From: Fimenecus sp052273845
GTDB lineage: Bacteria; Bacillota; Clostridia; Oscillospirales; Acutalibacteraceae
NCBI GenBank assembly: GCA_052273845.1
Contig: DAVZHM010000015.1
Location: 1-29,334, forward strand
Length of the DNA stretch: 29,334 bases
Direction of reading: 5' to 3'
The notes beneath the pieces are model-generated. The model made no database searches. It worked only from the letters and a program-made list of their open reading frames with translations, and had not been told where the DNA came from. The position numbers and the translations under genes were made by a program. Positions 7,126-13,878 of this stretch are shown piece after piece (the stretch's first letter is position 1; every line of letters begins with the position of its first letter).

Positions 7126-7716
7126 TTATTTTTGCATCACTTTTTTCAGACGATCGCGTGCGGAAAGCGTAACGACCGTGCAAAGCACGATTTTGGCAAT
7201 GTCGCCCGCAATGAACGGAACCACAGTCAATGTCAGGGCTTTTTGGAAACTCGACCCCGAAAATACAGTGAACCAAGCCGTGCCTGTCGCATAGCAAATC
7301 ACAAGGGACAACAGCAACGCGCCAACCACATAAGCCGCACGCACTGCAAGGGATTTTTGCACAAGTTTTTTGTCATACACAAGCATAGCGAGCGACAAAA
7401 GCAGCGCAATCACGGGGTAGACAAGCAAATAGCCGCCCGTGGGGCCTGCCAAACGCGCCGCGCCCGACTGAAATCCCGCAAAAACGGGCACGCCGACCAC
7501 GCCGAGCAACAAATAGACCACCTGCGAGAGCGCCGCGCTCTTTACGGGCAGAAAAAGCCCCGCAAGGTAGACCGCAATCAGCGAGCAGGAAATCGGTACA
7601 GGGCCTATCGGCAGAGAAATTTGCGAAAATACGGCGGTAATCGCCGCAAACAGACCGCACAACACCGCCGAACGGATTTGCACAGAGGCTTTCATAGAAA
7701 CGGTTTTTTGCTCCAT
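7126..7716 (-). CDS. bioY: Biotin transporter S component BioY
   Basis: This 196-aa protein has six hydrophobic segments and the BioY signatures FSQISLPIGPVPIS (near 30-43) and RLAGPTGGYLLVYP (near 88-101). BioY is the substrate-binding membrane subunit of ECF biotin transporters, and some forms work alone. No ECF A or T component gene is in this window, so it probably uses a shared energizing module encoded elsewhere. An AAGGAG ribosome binding site supports the start at 7716. It lies 28 bp after pduL on the same strand, followed by a terminator. I see no BirA-type palindromic operator in the short upstream gap. Confidence 0.95.
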   Translation of the reverse strand: MEQKTVSMKASVQIRSAVLCGLFAAITAVFSQISLPIGPVPISCSLIAVYLAGLFLPVKSAALSQVVYLLLGVVGVPVFAGFQSGAARLAGPTGGYLLVYPVIALLLSLAMLVYDKKLVQKSLAVRAAYVVGALLLSLVICYATGTAWFTVFSGSSFQKALTLTVVPFIAGDIAKIVLCTVVTLSARDRLKKVMQK

Positions 7717-7744
7717 GGGATTTACTCCTTCTTTAAACTATACC

Positions 7745-8320
7745 TTATGCCAAAATTACGCCGAGGGTGCCTGCGGGCGCCATAACAGCGTTGGATTCGT
7801 CTGTATCAATGTGCATTGCAAGCGCATATTTGGGGCTGACGCGCACAACGGTGTCGCCGAACACCAAAGAACGCTCGGCGGATTTGATTTCCACGGAAAC
7901 CACTTGCTTGTCCTGCACGCCGTTTTTTTCGGCATCTTCGGGGGTCATATGAATATGGCGTTTTGCCACAATAACGCCCTCGGAAAGTTCCACTTCGCCT
8001 TTGGGACCGACCAACTTGCAAGCGCCGCTGCCTGCGATGTCGCCCGATTCACGGACAGGTGCGGCAACGCCGATGGAACGCGCGTCAGACGCGGAGATTT
8101 CCACCTGATTTTCGGGGCGTTCGGGCCCTAAAATCGAAACTGCGGGGAAACTGCCTTTCGGCCCGATGACCTGCACGCGTTCTTCACACGCGAACTGACC
8201 GGGCTGAGACAAATCCTTTTTCTTCGTCAACTGATAGCCTGCGCCGAACAGCGTTTCCAAGGTCTCTTTTGTAACATGCACGTGACGTGCGGATGTTTCC
8301 ACCAAAACTGTCTTTTCCAT
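7745..8320 (-). CDS. pduL: Phosphate propanoyl/acetyltransferase PduL type
   Basis: This 191-aa protein has the paired metal-binding His motifs of PduL: SARHVHVT at 10-17 and AKRHIHMTPEDA further on. PduL converts acyl-CoA plus phosphate to acyl-phosphate plus CoA and can replace Pta in making acetyl-phosphate for ATP by acetate kinase. There is no N-terminal encapsulation peptide, and no microcompartment shell or diol dehydratase genes are nearby, so a cytoplasmic acetate/propionate fermentation role is likely. The start is the ATG at 8320, with GAAGGA 8 bases upstream; the frame is open for six more codons but lacks a ribosome binding site there. bioY follows 28 bp later. The reason for the pduL-bioY pairing is unclear. 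Confidence 0.93.
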   Translation of the reverse strand: MEKTVLVETSARHVHVTKETLETLFGAGYQLTKKKDLSQPGQFACEERVQVIGPKGSFPAVSILGPERPENQVEISASDARSIGVAAPVRESGDIAGSGACKLVGPKGEVELSEGVIVAKRHIHMTPEDAEKNGVQDKQVVSVEIKSAERSLVFGDTVVRVSPKYALAMHIDTDESNAVMAPAGTLGVILA

Positions 8321-8383
8321 TATGTATCCTTCTTTCAAACTATAAAGTTTTTAATTCAAAAGCCTTCCCCCGTACTCCGCGAG

Positions 8384-8826
8384 AACGGGAAAAACTTCCT
8401 TTTGCGAAACAACTTTCTTTTGCGAAATAGATTTGCCGCATAGGGGCGTGCATTGCGCGCCCGTAACAAGTTCCCACACAACGAAGCCGTGCGGAAAAAG
8501 AAACATTCCTTTTGCGAAATAGATTTATTTTTTCACAAGACAAGGCGCGAAAGCGACGCTGTATGCAGATATTGCGAGCTGCACGCAACGCCGTATTGCG
8601 GAAAAAGAAACATTTCTTTTGCGAAATAGATTTATTTTTTCACAAGGCAAGGCGCGAAAGCGACGCTGTATGCAGATACAGCGAGCCGAACACAACGAAG
8701 CCATGCGGAAAAAGAAACATTTCTTTTGCGAAATAGATTTATTTTTTCGCAGGGCAAGGCGTGGAGGCGGCGCTGTATGCAGATACAGCGAGCCGAACAC
8801 AACGAAGCCATGCGGAAAAAGAAACT
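8384..8826. repeat. Tandem 107-bp intergenic repeat array
   Basis: Fills most of the 504 bp between eda and pduL, the longest gene-free stretch here. Units begin GCGGAAAAAGAAAC at 8491, 8598, 8705 and 8812, an exact 107-bp period. The copies at 8598 and 8705 differ at about 6 positions, all transitions; the copies at 8491 and 8598 differ at about a dozen. The last unit is cut off by the eda stop codon. A degenerate, shorter copy fills about 8384-8490. Each good unit holds two perfect inverted repeats: AAAAGAAA-CA-TTTCTTTT, and CGCTGTAT-GCAG-ATACAGCG. There is no consistent reading frame, since 107 is not a multiple of 3. No transposase is present. Possibly a dispersed REP/MITE-like element. 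Confidence 0.93.
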
Positions 8827-9481
8827 ATTTCGCCGCGAGTTCTGCGCGCGCTGCTTTGATATTTTCCACAAAGCGCTTGCCGGTTTCGGTGATTTTCTTG
8901 TAATCGCCGGTTTTTGCACCTGCTGTGAGCGACGAACCTGCGCCGACGGCAACTGCGCCCGCTTTAATCCACTCGCCGACGTTGTCTGCATCTACGCCGC
9001 CGGTGGGCATCATTTTAGCATAGGGAATGGGGCCTTTGATGTCCTTAATAATCTTCGGCCCGAACAAGTCAGCCGGGAACACCTTTAAGATGTCCGCGCC
9101 GTTTTCCATAGCAAGAAGTCCCTCGCGCACGCTCATAATACCGGGCATCATCGGCACCCTGTAACGGTTGCACAGGTGGAGTGTGTCCAGGTCAAGCGCG
9201 GGGCTGACGATGTATTCCGCGCCCGAAAGCATAGCAATTCTTGCGGTGGTTGCATCGAGCACCGTGCCCGCACCGAGAATGATTTGGTCGGGCGTGTAGC
9301 GTTTTGCCAATTCTTCAATCACTTTGTCCGCATGCGGCACGGTGAATGTCAACTCAATCGCCGCCACGCCGCCTTCAATGCACGCATCGGTAATGCGGAT
9401 TGCCTTGTCCACGGACTCCGCACGTACCACGGCAACAATGCCGCAGTCCTGAATTCGGGTGATAATTTTTTCTTTGTCCAT
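8825..9481 (-). CDS. eda: 2-dehydro-3-deoxyphosphogluconate (KDPG) aldolase
   Basis: This 218-aa class I aldolase splits KDPG into pyruvate and glyceraldehyde 3-phosphate, the last step of hexuronate breakdown. Catalytic residues align with the family: Arg20 (VVRAE), Glu43 (AIELTF) and the Schiff-base Lys133 (ILKVFPAD). The phosphate-binding MPTGGV is at 158-163. A GGAGAAGGA ribosome binding site precedes the ATG at 9481. It is the last gene of the uxuA-uxuB-small membrane-kdgK-eda cluster, 79 bp after kdgK. That gap holds a short hairpin with stem CCCTC/GAGGG (about 9521-9533). The stop codon lies inside the edge of the 107-bp repeat array: the repeat's homology reaches the final Lys and TAG codons. 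Confidence 0.96.
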   Translation of the reverse strand: MDKEKIITRIQDCGIVAVVRAESVDKAIRITDACIEGGVAAIELTFTVPHADKVIEELAKRYTPDQIILGAGTVLDATTARIAMLSGAEYIVSPALDLDTLHLCNRYRVPMMPGIMSVREGLLAMENGADILKVFPADLFGPKIIKDIKGPIPYAKMMPTGGVDADNVGEWIKAGAVAVGAGSSLTAGAKTGDYKKITETGKRFVENIKAARAELAAK

Positions 9482-9560
9482 AATTCCTTCTCCAAATCTA
9501 AAAATTAAAAATTTCTTTCCCCCTCTAAGAGGGAGCGTATTTGGTGTTCAAAAAGAATGT

Positions 9561-10658
9561 TTATCTATCCACTCTTGCACCGGCACCGCTTACAATCTTC
9601 TCTACTTCTTTGAGCGAAGCCATGGAAGTGTCGCCGGGGGTGGTCATGGCGAGTGCGCCGTGCGCAACACCGTAGTTGACCGCCTTTTGCGGGTCGCCTG
9701 TGGTCATAAGACCGTACACAAGACCCGAAGCAAAACTGTCGCCGCCGCCGACACGGTCCATAATTTCAAGTCCCGGTAAAAAAAGTCCGTTGTAAACCTT
9801 GCCGTCTGCATAGCAGATTGCCGACCAGTCATTGACCGTTGCGGTTTTCACGGTGCGAAGCGTGGTGGCAATCACTTTGAAGTTCGGATACACCTTGACA
9901 ACTTCGCCGAGCATTTTGTAATATCCCTCGATGTTCAGGGATTTGAGGTTTTCATCGTTGCCCTCGACCTCGAAGCCCAGGCACGCGGTGAAATCTTCTT
10001 CGTTGCCGATCATCACATCAATATATTTTGCAATTTCGCGGTTGACTGCCTGTGCCTTTTCTTTGCCGCCGATGTCTTTCCAAAGCGAGGGGCGGTAGTT
10101 TAAGTCATAGGACACAACCGTGCCGTATTTTTTCGCGGTTTTCACGGCTTCAATTACCACATCTGCCGTGGTGTCGGAAAGCGCGGCGAAAATGCCGCCC
10201 GTGTGCAGCCAACGCACGCCGAGCGTGCCGAAGATATAGTCCCAATCAATATCGCCCGCTTTTAACTGTGCCGCCGCCGTATTGCCGCGGTCGGAAACGC
10301 CCACCGCGCCGCGAATGCCAAATCCGCGTTCGGTGAAATTGAGCCCGTTGCGCACCGTTCTGCCGATGCCGTCATAAGGCACCCATTTGATAAGGGAAGT
10401 ATCCACACCGCCCTGCAAAATGAAGTCCTCAACCAATCTGCCGACTTCATTGTCCGCAAAAGCGGTCACCACGGCGGTTTTCAAGCCGAAGCAACGGCGA
10501 AGTCCGCGTGCAACGTTGTATTCGCCGCCGCCTTCCCACGCGCGGAAAGAACGAGCCGTTTTAATTCTGCCTTCGCCGGGGTCGAGCCGCAACATGACTT
10601 CGCCCAGGGAAATCATATCGTAGGTATAGGTGCCGGGTGCTTTCAACTGTAAATCCAT
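9561..10658 (-). CDS. kdgK: 2-keto-3-deoxygluconate kinase (PfkB family)
   Basis: This 365-aa sugar kinase has the PfkB hallmarks: WEGGGEYNVARGL at 41-53 for substrate binding, SYDLNYRPSLW near 183-193, and the ATP/catalytic motif DRVGGGDSFASG at 301-312, with Asp307 as the base. Position between uxuB and eda identifies it as the kinase that phosphorylates KDG to KDPG. It is longer than typical KdgK (about 310-340 aa), with an insert near 225-250. GGAG lies 9 bases before the ATG at 10658. A two-TM small protein gene ends 24 bp upstream. Fructokinase-like activity cannot be excluded by motif alone, but context makes KDG the natural substrate. Confidence 0.93.
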   Translation of the reverse strand: MDLQLKAPGTYTYDMISLGEVMLRLDPGEGRIKTARSFRAWEGGGEYNVARGLRRCFGLKTAVVTAFADNEVGRLVEDFILQGGVDTSLIKWVPYDGIGRTVRNGLNFTERGFGIRGAVGVSDRGNTAAAQLKAGDIDWDYIFGTLGVRWLHTGGIFAALSDTTADVVIEAVKTAKKYGTVVSYDLNYRPSLWKDIGGKEKAQAVNREIAKYIDVMIGNEEDFTACLGFEVEGNDENLKSLNIEGYYKMLGEVVKVYPNFKVIATTLRTVKTATVNDWSAICYADGKVYNGLFLPGLEIMDRVGGGDSFASGLVYGLMTTGDPQKAVNYGVAHGALAMTTPGDTSMASLKEVEKIVSGAGARVDR

Positions 10659-10682
10659 TTTGTAATCACTCCGTATTTTTCA

Positions 10683-10943
10683 TTATGCTGTTACTTTGTC
10701 GGCAAGTAAAATTGCCGCTTCGGTAAGTACCATCAAAACGATGCCGATAATCAGCGCGCGTTTTGCCTTTTTTTCGTATATGGGATTCTGTTGCGATTCG
10801 CCCTCTATGACGGTGATGCCCTCTGCGTCCGGCGCGTCTGTTTGCGCCGATACGGTACGCATTTTTTTGCGCAGCACCAACCACCGTATAAAGCAAATGA
10901 CTGCCGCAAGCAAGCAAAGTGCCGCCACCAAAAACCAAATCAT
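10683..10943 (-). CDS. 86-aa two-TM membrane protein of unknown function in the hexuronate operon
   Basis: The protein has a hydrophobic helix at residues 2-24 (IWFLVAALCLLAAVICFIRW), then a basic RKK, an acidic-polar loop with DAPDAEGITVIEGE, then KKAKR and a second helix at about 64-84 (IIGIVLMVLTEAAILLAD). Positive-inside reasoning puts the loop in the cytoplasm. I do not recognise a family. An AGAGAGG ribosome binding site 9 bases upstream supports translation. It sits between uxuB (33 bp upstream) and kdgK (24 bp downstream), so it is co-transcribed with cytoplasmic uronate enzymes although no uronate transporter is in the operon. Whether it helps anchor enzymes or acts with a transporter elsewhere is unknown. 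Confidence 0.75.
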   Translation of the reverse strand: MIWFLVAALCLLAAVICFIRWLVLRKKMRTVSAQTDAPDAEGITVIEGESQQNPIYEKKAKRALIIGIVLMVLTEAAILLADKVTA

Positions 10944-10976
10944 CGCAAAAATCCTCTCTATTATTTATTTTTGAAT

Positions 10977-11828
10977 TTATACGCCCGAATATGCATTGAA
11001 GCCGCCGTCCACCGCGATGGTGGTGCCGGTGATGAAGCTCGAATACGCTTCATCGCACAGGAACAAAAGCGAACCTTCCAATTCTTCCGCCTCACCGAAA
11101 CGCTTCATCGGGGTTGCGGCAAGAATTTTGCCTGTACGCGGGGTGGGCGTGCCGTCCTCGTTCCAAAGCAAGGTTTTGTTTTGATTGGTCGAGAAGAAGC
11201 CCGGTGCAATCGCATTGACGCGAATGCCCACATCGGCAAAATGCACCGCCATAAATTGCGTAAAGTTCGCAACTGCCGCTTTTGCCGCGGAATACGCGGG
11301 GATTTTGGTCAACGGACGGAATGCGTTCATGGAAGTGACCATCACGATGCAAGCGTGTTCTTTGCCCGCCATATCGCGTGCGAACACCTGTGTCGGGATT
11401 AAGGTGCCCAGGAAGTTCAGATTAAACACAAAGGAAATCCCCTGCGGGTCCAAATCGAAAAAGGTTTTGACATTTTCGTCTTTCTCGGTTAAATCAATCG
11501 CTTCGAGCGTTTCTTTTGTGGTGGTACCTTTCGGATTGTTGCCGCCCGCACCGTTCAAAAGAATGTCGCAGGTGCCGAGTTTTCGGTTGACGGTTTCGCG
11601 TGCCGCCGCCATACTTTCCGGCTCTAAAACATTACAGCCCACCGCGATTGCTGTGCCGCCTTCGGCGTTGATTTCGTCGGCAACCTTCCCGGCCGCCGCT
11701 TCGTTCAAATCCAAAACCGCAACTTTCACGCCCTGACGCGCAAGTGCCTTTGCGAAATCGCCGCAAAGCACACCGCCGCCACCTGTTACAACAGCCACTC
11801 TGCCTTTTAAATTCTCATGTATCATCAT
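10977..11828 (-). CDS. uxuB: D-mannonate oxidoreductase, SDR type (fructuronate reductase)
   Basis: This 283-aa short-chain dehydrogenase/reductase has the NAD(P) loop TGGGGVLCG at 15-23, NGAGG at 92-96 and the catalytic Ser166, Tyr179 and Lys183 (YSAAK). Together with the adjacent mannonate dehydratase this matches the Firmicutes UxuB (Bacillus YjmF), which interconverts fructuronate and mannonate; it is unrelated in fold to E. coli UxuB. The ATG at 11828 follows the uxuA TAA with no gap, and GGAGG lies 8 bases before it, inside uxuA. Two consecutive ATG codons leave a one-residue ambiguity. SDR motifs alone would not fix the substrate; the operon does. Confidence 0.92.
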   Translation of the reverse strand: MMIHENLKGRVAVVTGGGGVLCGDFAKALARQGVKVAVLDLNEAAAGKVADEINAEGGTAIAVGCNVLEPESMAAARETVNRKLGTCDILLNGAGGNNPKGTTTKETLEAIDLTEKDENVKTFFDLDPQGISFVFNLNFLGTLIPTQVFARDMAGKEHACIVMVTSMNAFRPLTKIPAYSAAKAAVANFTQFMAVHFADVGIRVNAIAPGFFSTNQNKTLLWNEDGTPTPRTGKILAATPMKRFGEAEELEGSLLFLCDEAYSSFITGTTIAVDGGFNAYSGV

Positions 11829-12896
11829 TTATTTTTCCTCCGATTTGCGAACTGCCTCAAACAGTCCGTTGAGATATGCCGCACCGAGCGCGCGGTCAAA
11901 CAAGCCGTAGCCGGGGCGCGCCACTTCGCCCCAAATCATTCTGCCGTGGTCGGGACGGACATAGCCGTCGAAACCGACATCGTGAAGCGCTTTGACAATT
12001 TCGTACATATCGAGAGACCCCTCGGCGCTTTCGTGAGCAGTTTCGTTGAAATGTCTGCCTTCGACTTTCACATTGCGCAGATGCGCAAAATAGATGCGGT
12101 CGCCGACTTCCCGAATCATTGCGGGCAGGTCGTTTTCGAGATTTGCGCCCAAAGAACCGGTGCAGAATGTCAAGCCGTTGTATTTGCTCGGCACGGCGGC
12201 AAGCAGTTTTTTCAGCGCCGCAAGATTGGTGATGATGCGCGGCAGACCGAAAATGCTCCATGGCGGATCGTCGGGATGAATCGCCATTTTGACGTCGCAT
12301 TCCTCGCAAACGGGCATAATCTGCTCTAAGAAATAAATCAGATTGTTCCACAAATCGTCTTCGGTAACATTTTTATATTTTTCAAACAATTCCTTGATTT
12401 CGGGCATACGCTCGGTTTCCCAACCGGGCATGGCGTAGCCGTTGGAATTGTCGTCAATCTCTTTAAACATCTGCTCGGGACTTTTGCCCTCAATTTGCAT
12501 GCCGTCATAGGAAAGGCAGGTCGCGCCGTCGCACATTTGCATGGAGAGGTCGGTACGCGTCCAGTCAAACACCGGCATAAAATTGTAGCAAATTACTTTC
12601 ACGCCCGCTTTCGACAGATTGCGAATGCAGGTTTTGTAGTTTTCAATGTATTTGTCGCGCGTCGGAAGCCCGATTTTAATATCTTCGTGCACATTGACGC
12701 TTTCAATGCACTCCATCGTAAGCCCTGCTTTTTCGATTTCGGCTTTCATTTTCAGAATATCTTCCATCGGCCACACTTCGCCCGCAGGCAAGTAGTGCAG
12801 CGCGGGCACAACGCCCGTCACACCGGGAATTTGGCGGATTTGCTCCAAGGATACGGTGTCTTTTTCCGCTCCGAACCACCGGAATGTCATTTGCAT
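11829..12896 (-). CDS. uxuA: Mannonate dehydratase
   Basis: This 355-aa TIM-barrel enzyme removes water from D-mannonate to give 2-keto-3-deoxygluconate. It begins MQMTFRWFG, like Bacillus UxuA. It carries ESVNVHEDIKIG near 65-76, CYNFMPVFDWTRTD at 103-116, and the metal and substrate motifs HPDDPPWSIFGLPR at 207-220, CTGSLG at 245-250, HLRN at 272-275 and RPDHGR at 314-319. I use the ATG at 12896 because it gives the family N-terminus. A TTG-initiated extension to 12917 is open but unlikely. The ribosome binding site (AAAGG) is rather far upstream, about 13 bases. It is the first gene of the hexuronate operon, transcribed from the promoter at 12948-12976. Confidence 0.96.
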   Translation of the reverse strand: MQMTFRWFGAEKDTVSLEQIRQIPGVTGVVPALHYLPAGEVWPMEDILKMKAEIEKAGLTMECIESVNVHEDIKIGLPTRDKYIENYKTCIRNLSKAGVKVICYNFMPVFDWTRTDLSMQMCDGATCLSYDGMQIEGKSPEQMFKEIDDNSNGYAMPGWETERMPEIKELFEKYKNVTEDDLWNNLIYFLEQIMPVCEECDVKMAIHPDDPPWSIFGLPRIITNLAALKKLLAAVPSKYNGLTFCTGSLGANLENDLPAMIREVGDRIYFAHLRNVKVEGRHFNETAHESAEGSLDMYEIVKALHDVGFDGYVRPDHGRMIWGEVARPGYGLFDRALGAAYLNGLFEAVRKSEEK

Positions 12897-12947
12897 ATCA
12901 TTTTCATCGCCTTTCAAAGGAAATCAAATATTTCCCCATTTTTGTTT

Positions 12948-12976
12948 ATTCTATCACTTCCGTATCGATTTATCAA
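12948..12976 (-). promoter_or_regulatory. Sigma-A promoter of the hexuronate operon
   Basis: On the minus strand TTGATA (12971-12976) and TAGAAT (12948-12953) are separated by 17 bp. The predicted start is near 12941, about 45 bases before uxuA. The two direct repeats at 12995-13035 lie immediately upstream, at about -54 to -94. Confidence 0.8.
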
Positions 12977-12994
12977 CCGCCAATCCGCAAAAAA

Positions 12995-13035
12995 TTGCGT
13001 AACTTTTTTGGGTTGTTGCGTAACTTTTTTGGGTT
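12995..13035. promoter_or_regulatory. Two perfect 20-nt direct repeats upstream of the uxuA promoter (candidate activator sites)
   Basis: TTGCGTAACTTTTTTGGGTT occurs at 12995-13014 and again at 13016-13035, identical at all 20 positions, with one base between them. The 21-bp period is two helical turns, so a regulator could bind both on one DNA face. They lie 18 bp upstream of the -35 box. Paired direct half-sites at this spacing are typical of AraC-family activators, but no such regulator is in this window. Next to the proximal copy is a small inverted repeat, CGCAA-AAAA-TTGCG (12987-13000), which could be a third, inverted half-site. Function is inference. Confidence 0.7.
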
Positions 13036-13041
13036 TTATAC

Positions 13042-13073
13042 AAAAACGGGCTGCCGCGCTTTGCGACAACCCG
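13042..13073 (-). terminator. Rho-independent terminator after the histidine phosphatase gene
   Basis: On the minus strand CGGGTTGTCGC and GCGGCAGCCCG form an 11-bp stem (two G-U pairs) around AAAGC, followed by TTTTTG. It begins about 10 bp after the stop codon. Confidence 0.88.
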
Positions 13074-13082
13074 CTTTTGTCT

Positions 13083-13790
13083 TTATTCCTCTGTTTCAAA
13101 CGATTCCCAATCTTCAAAATTGTCCTCGGGATAATAATCCCACAGCGCGCGCTCGTCGTCTTCCGTCATCGGCACGGCGGGACATTCCGAAAAGGCTTCC
13201 AATTTGCCCGTGCGCAAAAATATGGACGGGTCCAGCCGCAAGGTGTATCCGCAAGCGTTGGGGGTCATCCATTCGTGCATCGGCGCTTCGGGCACGGCGA
13301 AAGCGGTCATCAGCGCCATAATCACGCCGCCGTGGGTAATGATGGCGGTACTTTTGACGCCCGACTGCAAAATGCCGTCCACGATTTTCATAAATGTATT
13401 GCAAATGCGCTCGTTAAAAGCGATTTGGCTTTCGCCGAACGGCACGGGCGTTTCGGGGTGCGTGCCCGAAAGCCAAACCTGAAACGCTTCTTCGTCTTTC
13501 AGTTCGTCGGCGCTTCTGCCCTCAAATTCCCCGAAATCGTATTCGGACAAGCCTTCTAACACAATCGGCTCTTTTTCGGGATAAATCCGCTTCGCCGTTT
13601 GCAAGCACCGTTTTAAAGGGCTCGTAAACACCGCGTCCGCTTCGGGGTAGCCGCCGAATTCTTCTTTTAAATCATCAATTTGGCGCAAGCCTTCCTCGGT
13701 TGCATCCACATCGGTGTGCCCGATGTATAAGCCGTCTAAATTGCCTTGGGTTACGGCGTGGCAAATCAAATGAATTTGATAGGTTTTCAT
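13083..13790 (-). CDS. Histidine phosphatase (phosphoglycerate mutase-like) with altered RHG motif
   Basis: This 235-aa protein belongs to the histidine phosphatase superfamily: a motif at the N-terminus, then TSPLKRCLQTA at 56-66 (Arg61), LSEYDFGEFEG at 81-91 (Glu83) and TIHG-type AIITHGGV with His153. The defining RHG is CHA here (Cys10-His11-Ala12): the nucleophile His11 is kept, but the phosphate-binding Arg is Cys. Length and motif order fit the cobC/GpmB-like branch, whose substrates range from phosphosugars to alpha-ribazole phosphate. No cobalamin genes are nearby. The start at 13790 has an AAGGAG-type site upstream; the longer open frame to 13919 lacks one and would run into the divergent XRE gene. 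Activity may be reduced or altered. Confidence 0.88.
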   Translation of the reverse strand: MKTYQIHLICHAVTQGNLDGLYIGHTDVDATEEGLRQIDDLKEEFGGYPEADAVFTSPLKRCLQTAKRIYPEKEPIVLEGLSEYDFGEFEGRSADELKDEEAFQVWLSGTHPETPVPFGESQIAFNERICNTFMKIVDGILQSGVKSTAIITHGGVIMALMTAFAVPEAPMHEWMTPNACGYTLRLDPSIFLRTGKLEAFSECPAVPMTEDDERALWDYYPEDNFEDWESFETEE

Positions 13791-13829
13791 ATATGTACTC
13801 CTTTTTTGAAAAACGAATATACAAATTGT

Positions 13830-13841
13830 AAAATTTATGCT
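13830..13841 (+). promoter_or_regulatory. Extended -10 promoter region for the XRE gene
   Basis: In the 88-bp divergent gap, ATGCTATACTG contains a TG-C followed by TATACT, an extended -10 element (hexamer about 13839-13844), roughly 35 bases before the XRE start. No good -35 box precedes it. The minus-strand promoter of the phosphatase probably overlaps the same AT-rich stretch (candidates TACAAT and TATATT), so the two genes may compete or share a regulator. Confidence 0.4.
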
Positions 13842-13878
13842 ATACTGAAAAATACAGAATGTAGAAAGAGATGATGGT

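Noticed and set aside
7027..7785. 252-codon plus-strand reading frame
   Set aside because: It is antisense to bioY, crosses the bioY terminator and is Arg/His/Lys-rich without motifs.
8354..8384. Attenuator or riboswitch before pduL
   Set aside because: A CCCGT/ACGGG hairpin is present on the minus strand, but no T-run follows and no riboswitch core could be recognised.
8491..8824. CRISPR-like array
   Set aside because: The 107-bp period repeats along its full length, with no short repeat and unique spacers and no cas genes; it is a plain tandem repeat.
8512..8991. Several 70-120 aa reading frames across the 107-bp repeats on both strands
   Set aside because: They lie in repeated non-coding sequence, shift frame with each 107-bp unit, have no ribosome binding sites, and one runs antisense into eda.
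9516..9535. Terminator between kdgK and eda
   Set aside because: The CCCTC/GAGGG hairpin is short and the T-rich stretch begins about 10 bases too late; at most it is a weak attenuator or processing site.
12897..12917. TTG start of uxuA
   Set aside because: The family N-terminus begins at the ATG at 12896, and the extra seven residues have no counterpart that I know of.
12495..13559. 354-codon plus-strand reading frame
   Set aside because: It is antisense to uxuA and the histidine phosphatase gene, crosses a promoter and a terminator, and has a low-complexity His/Arg/Phe-rich composition typical of a shadow frame.
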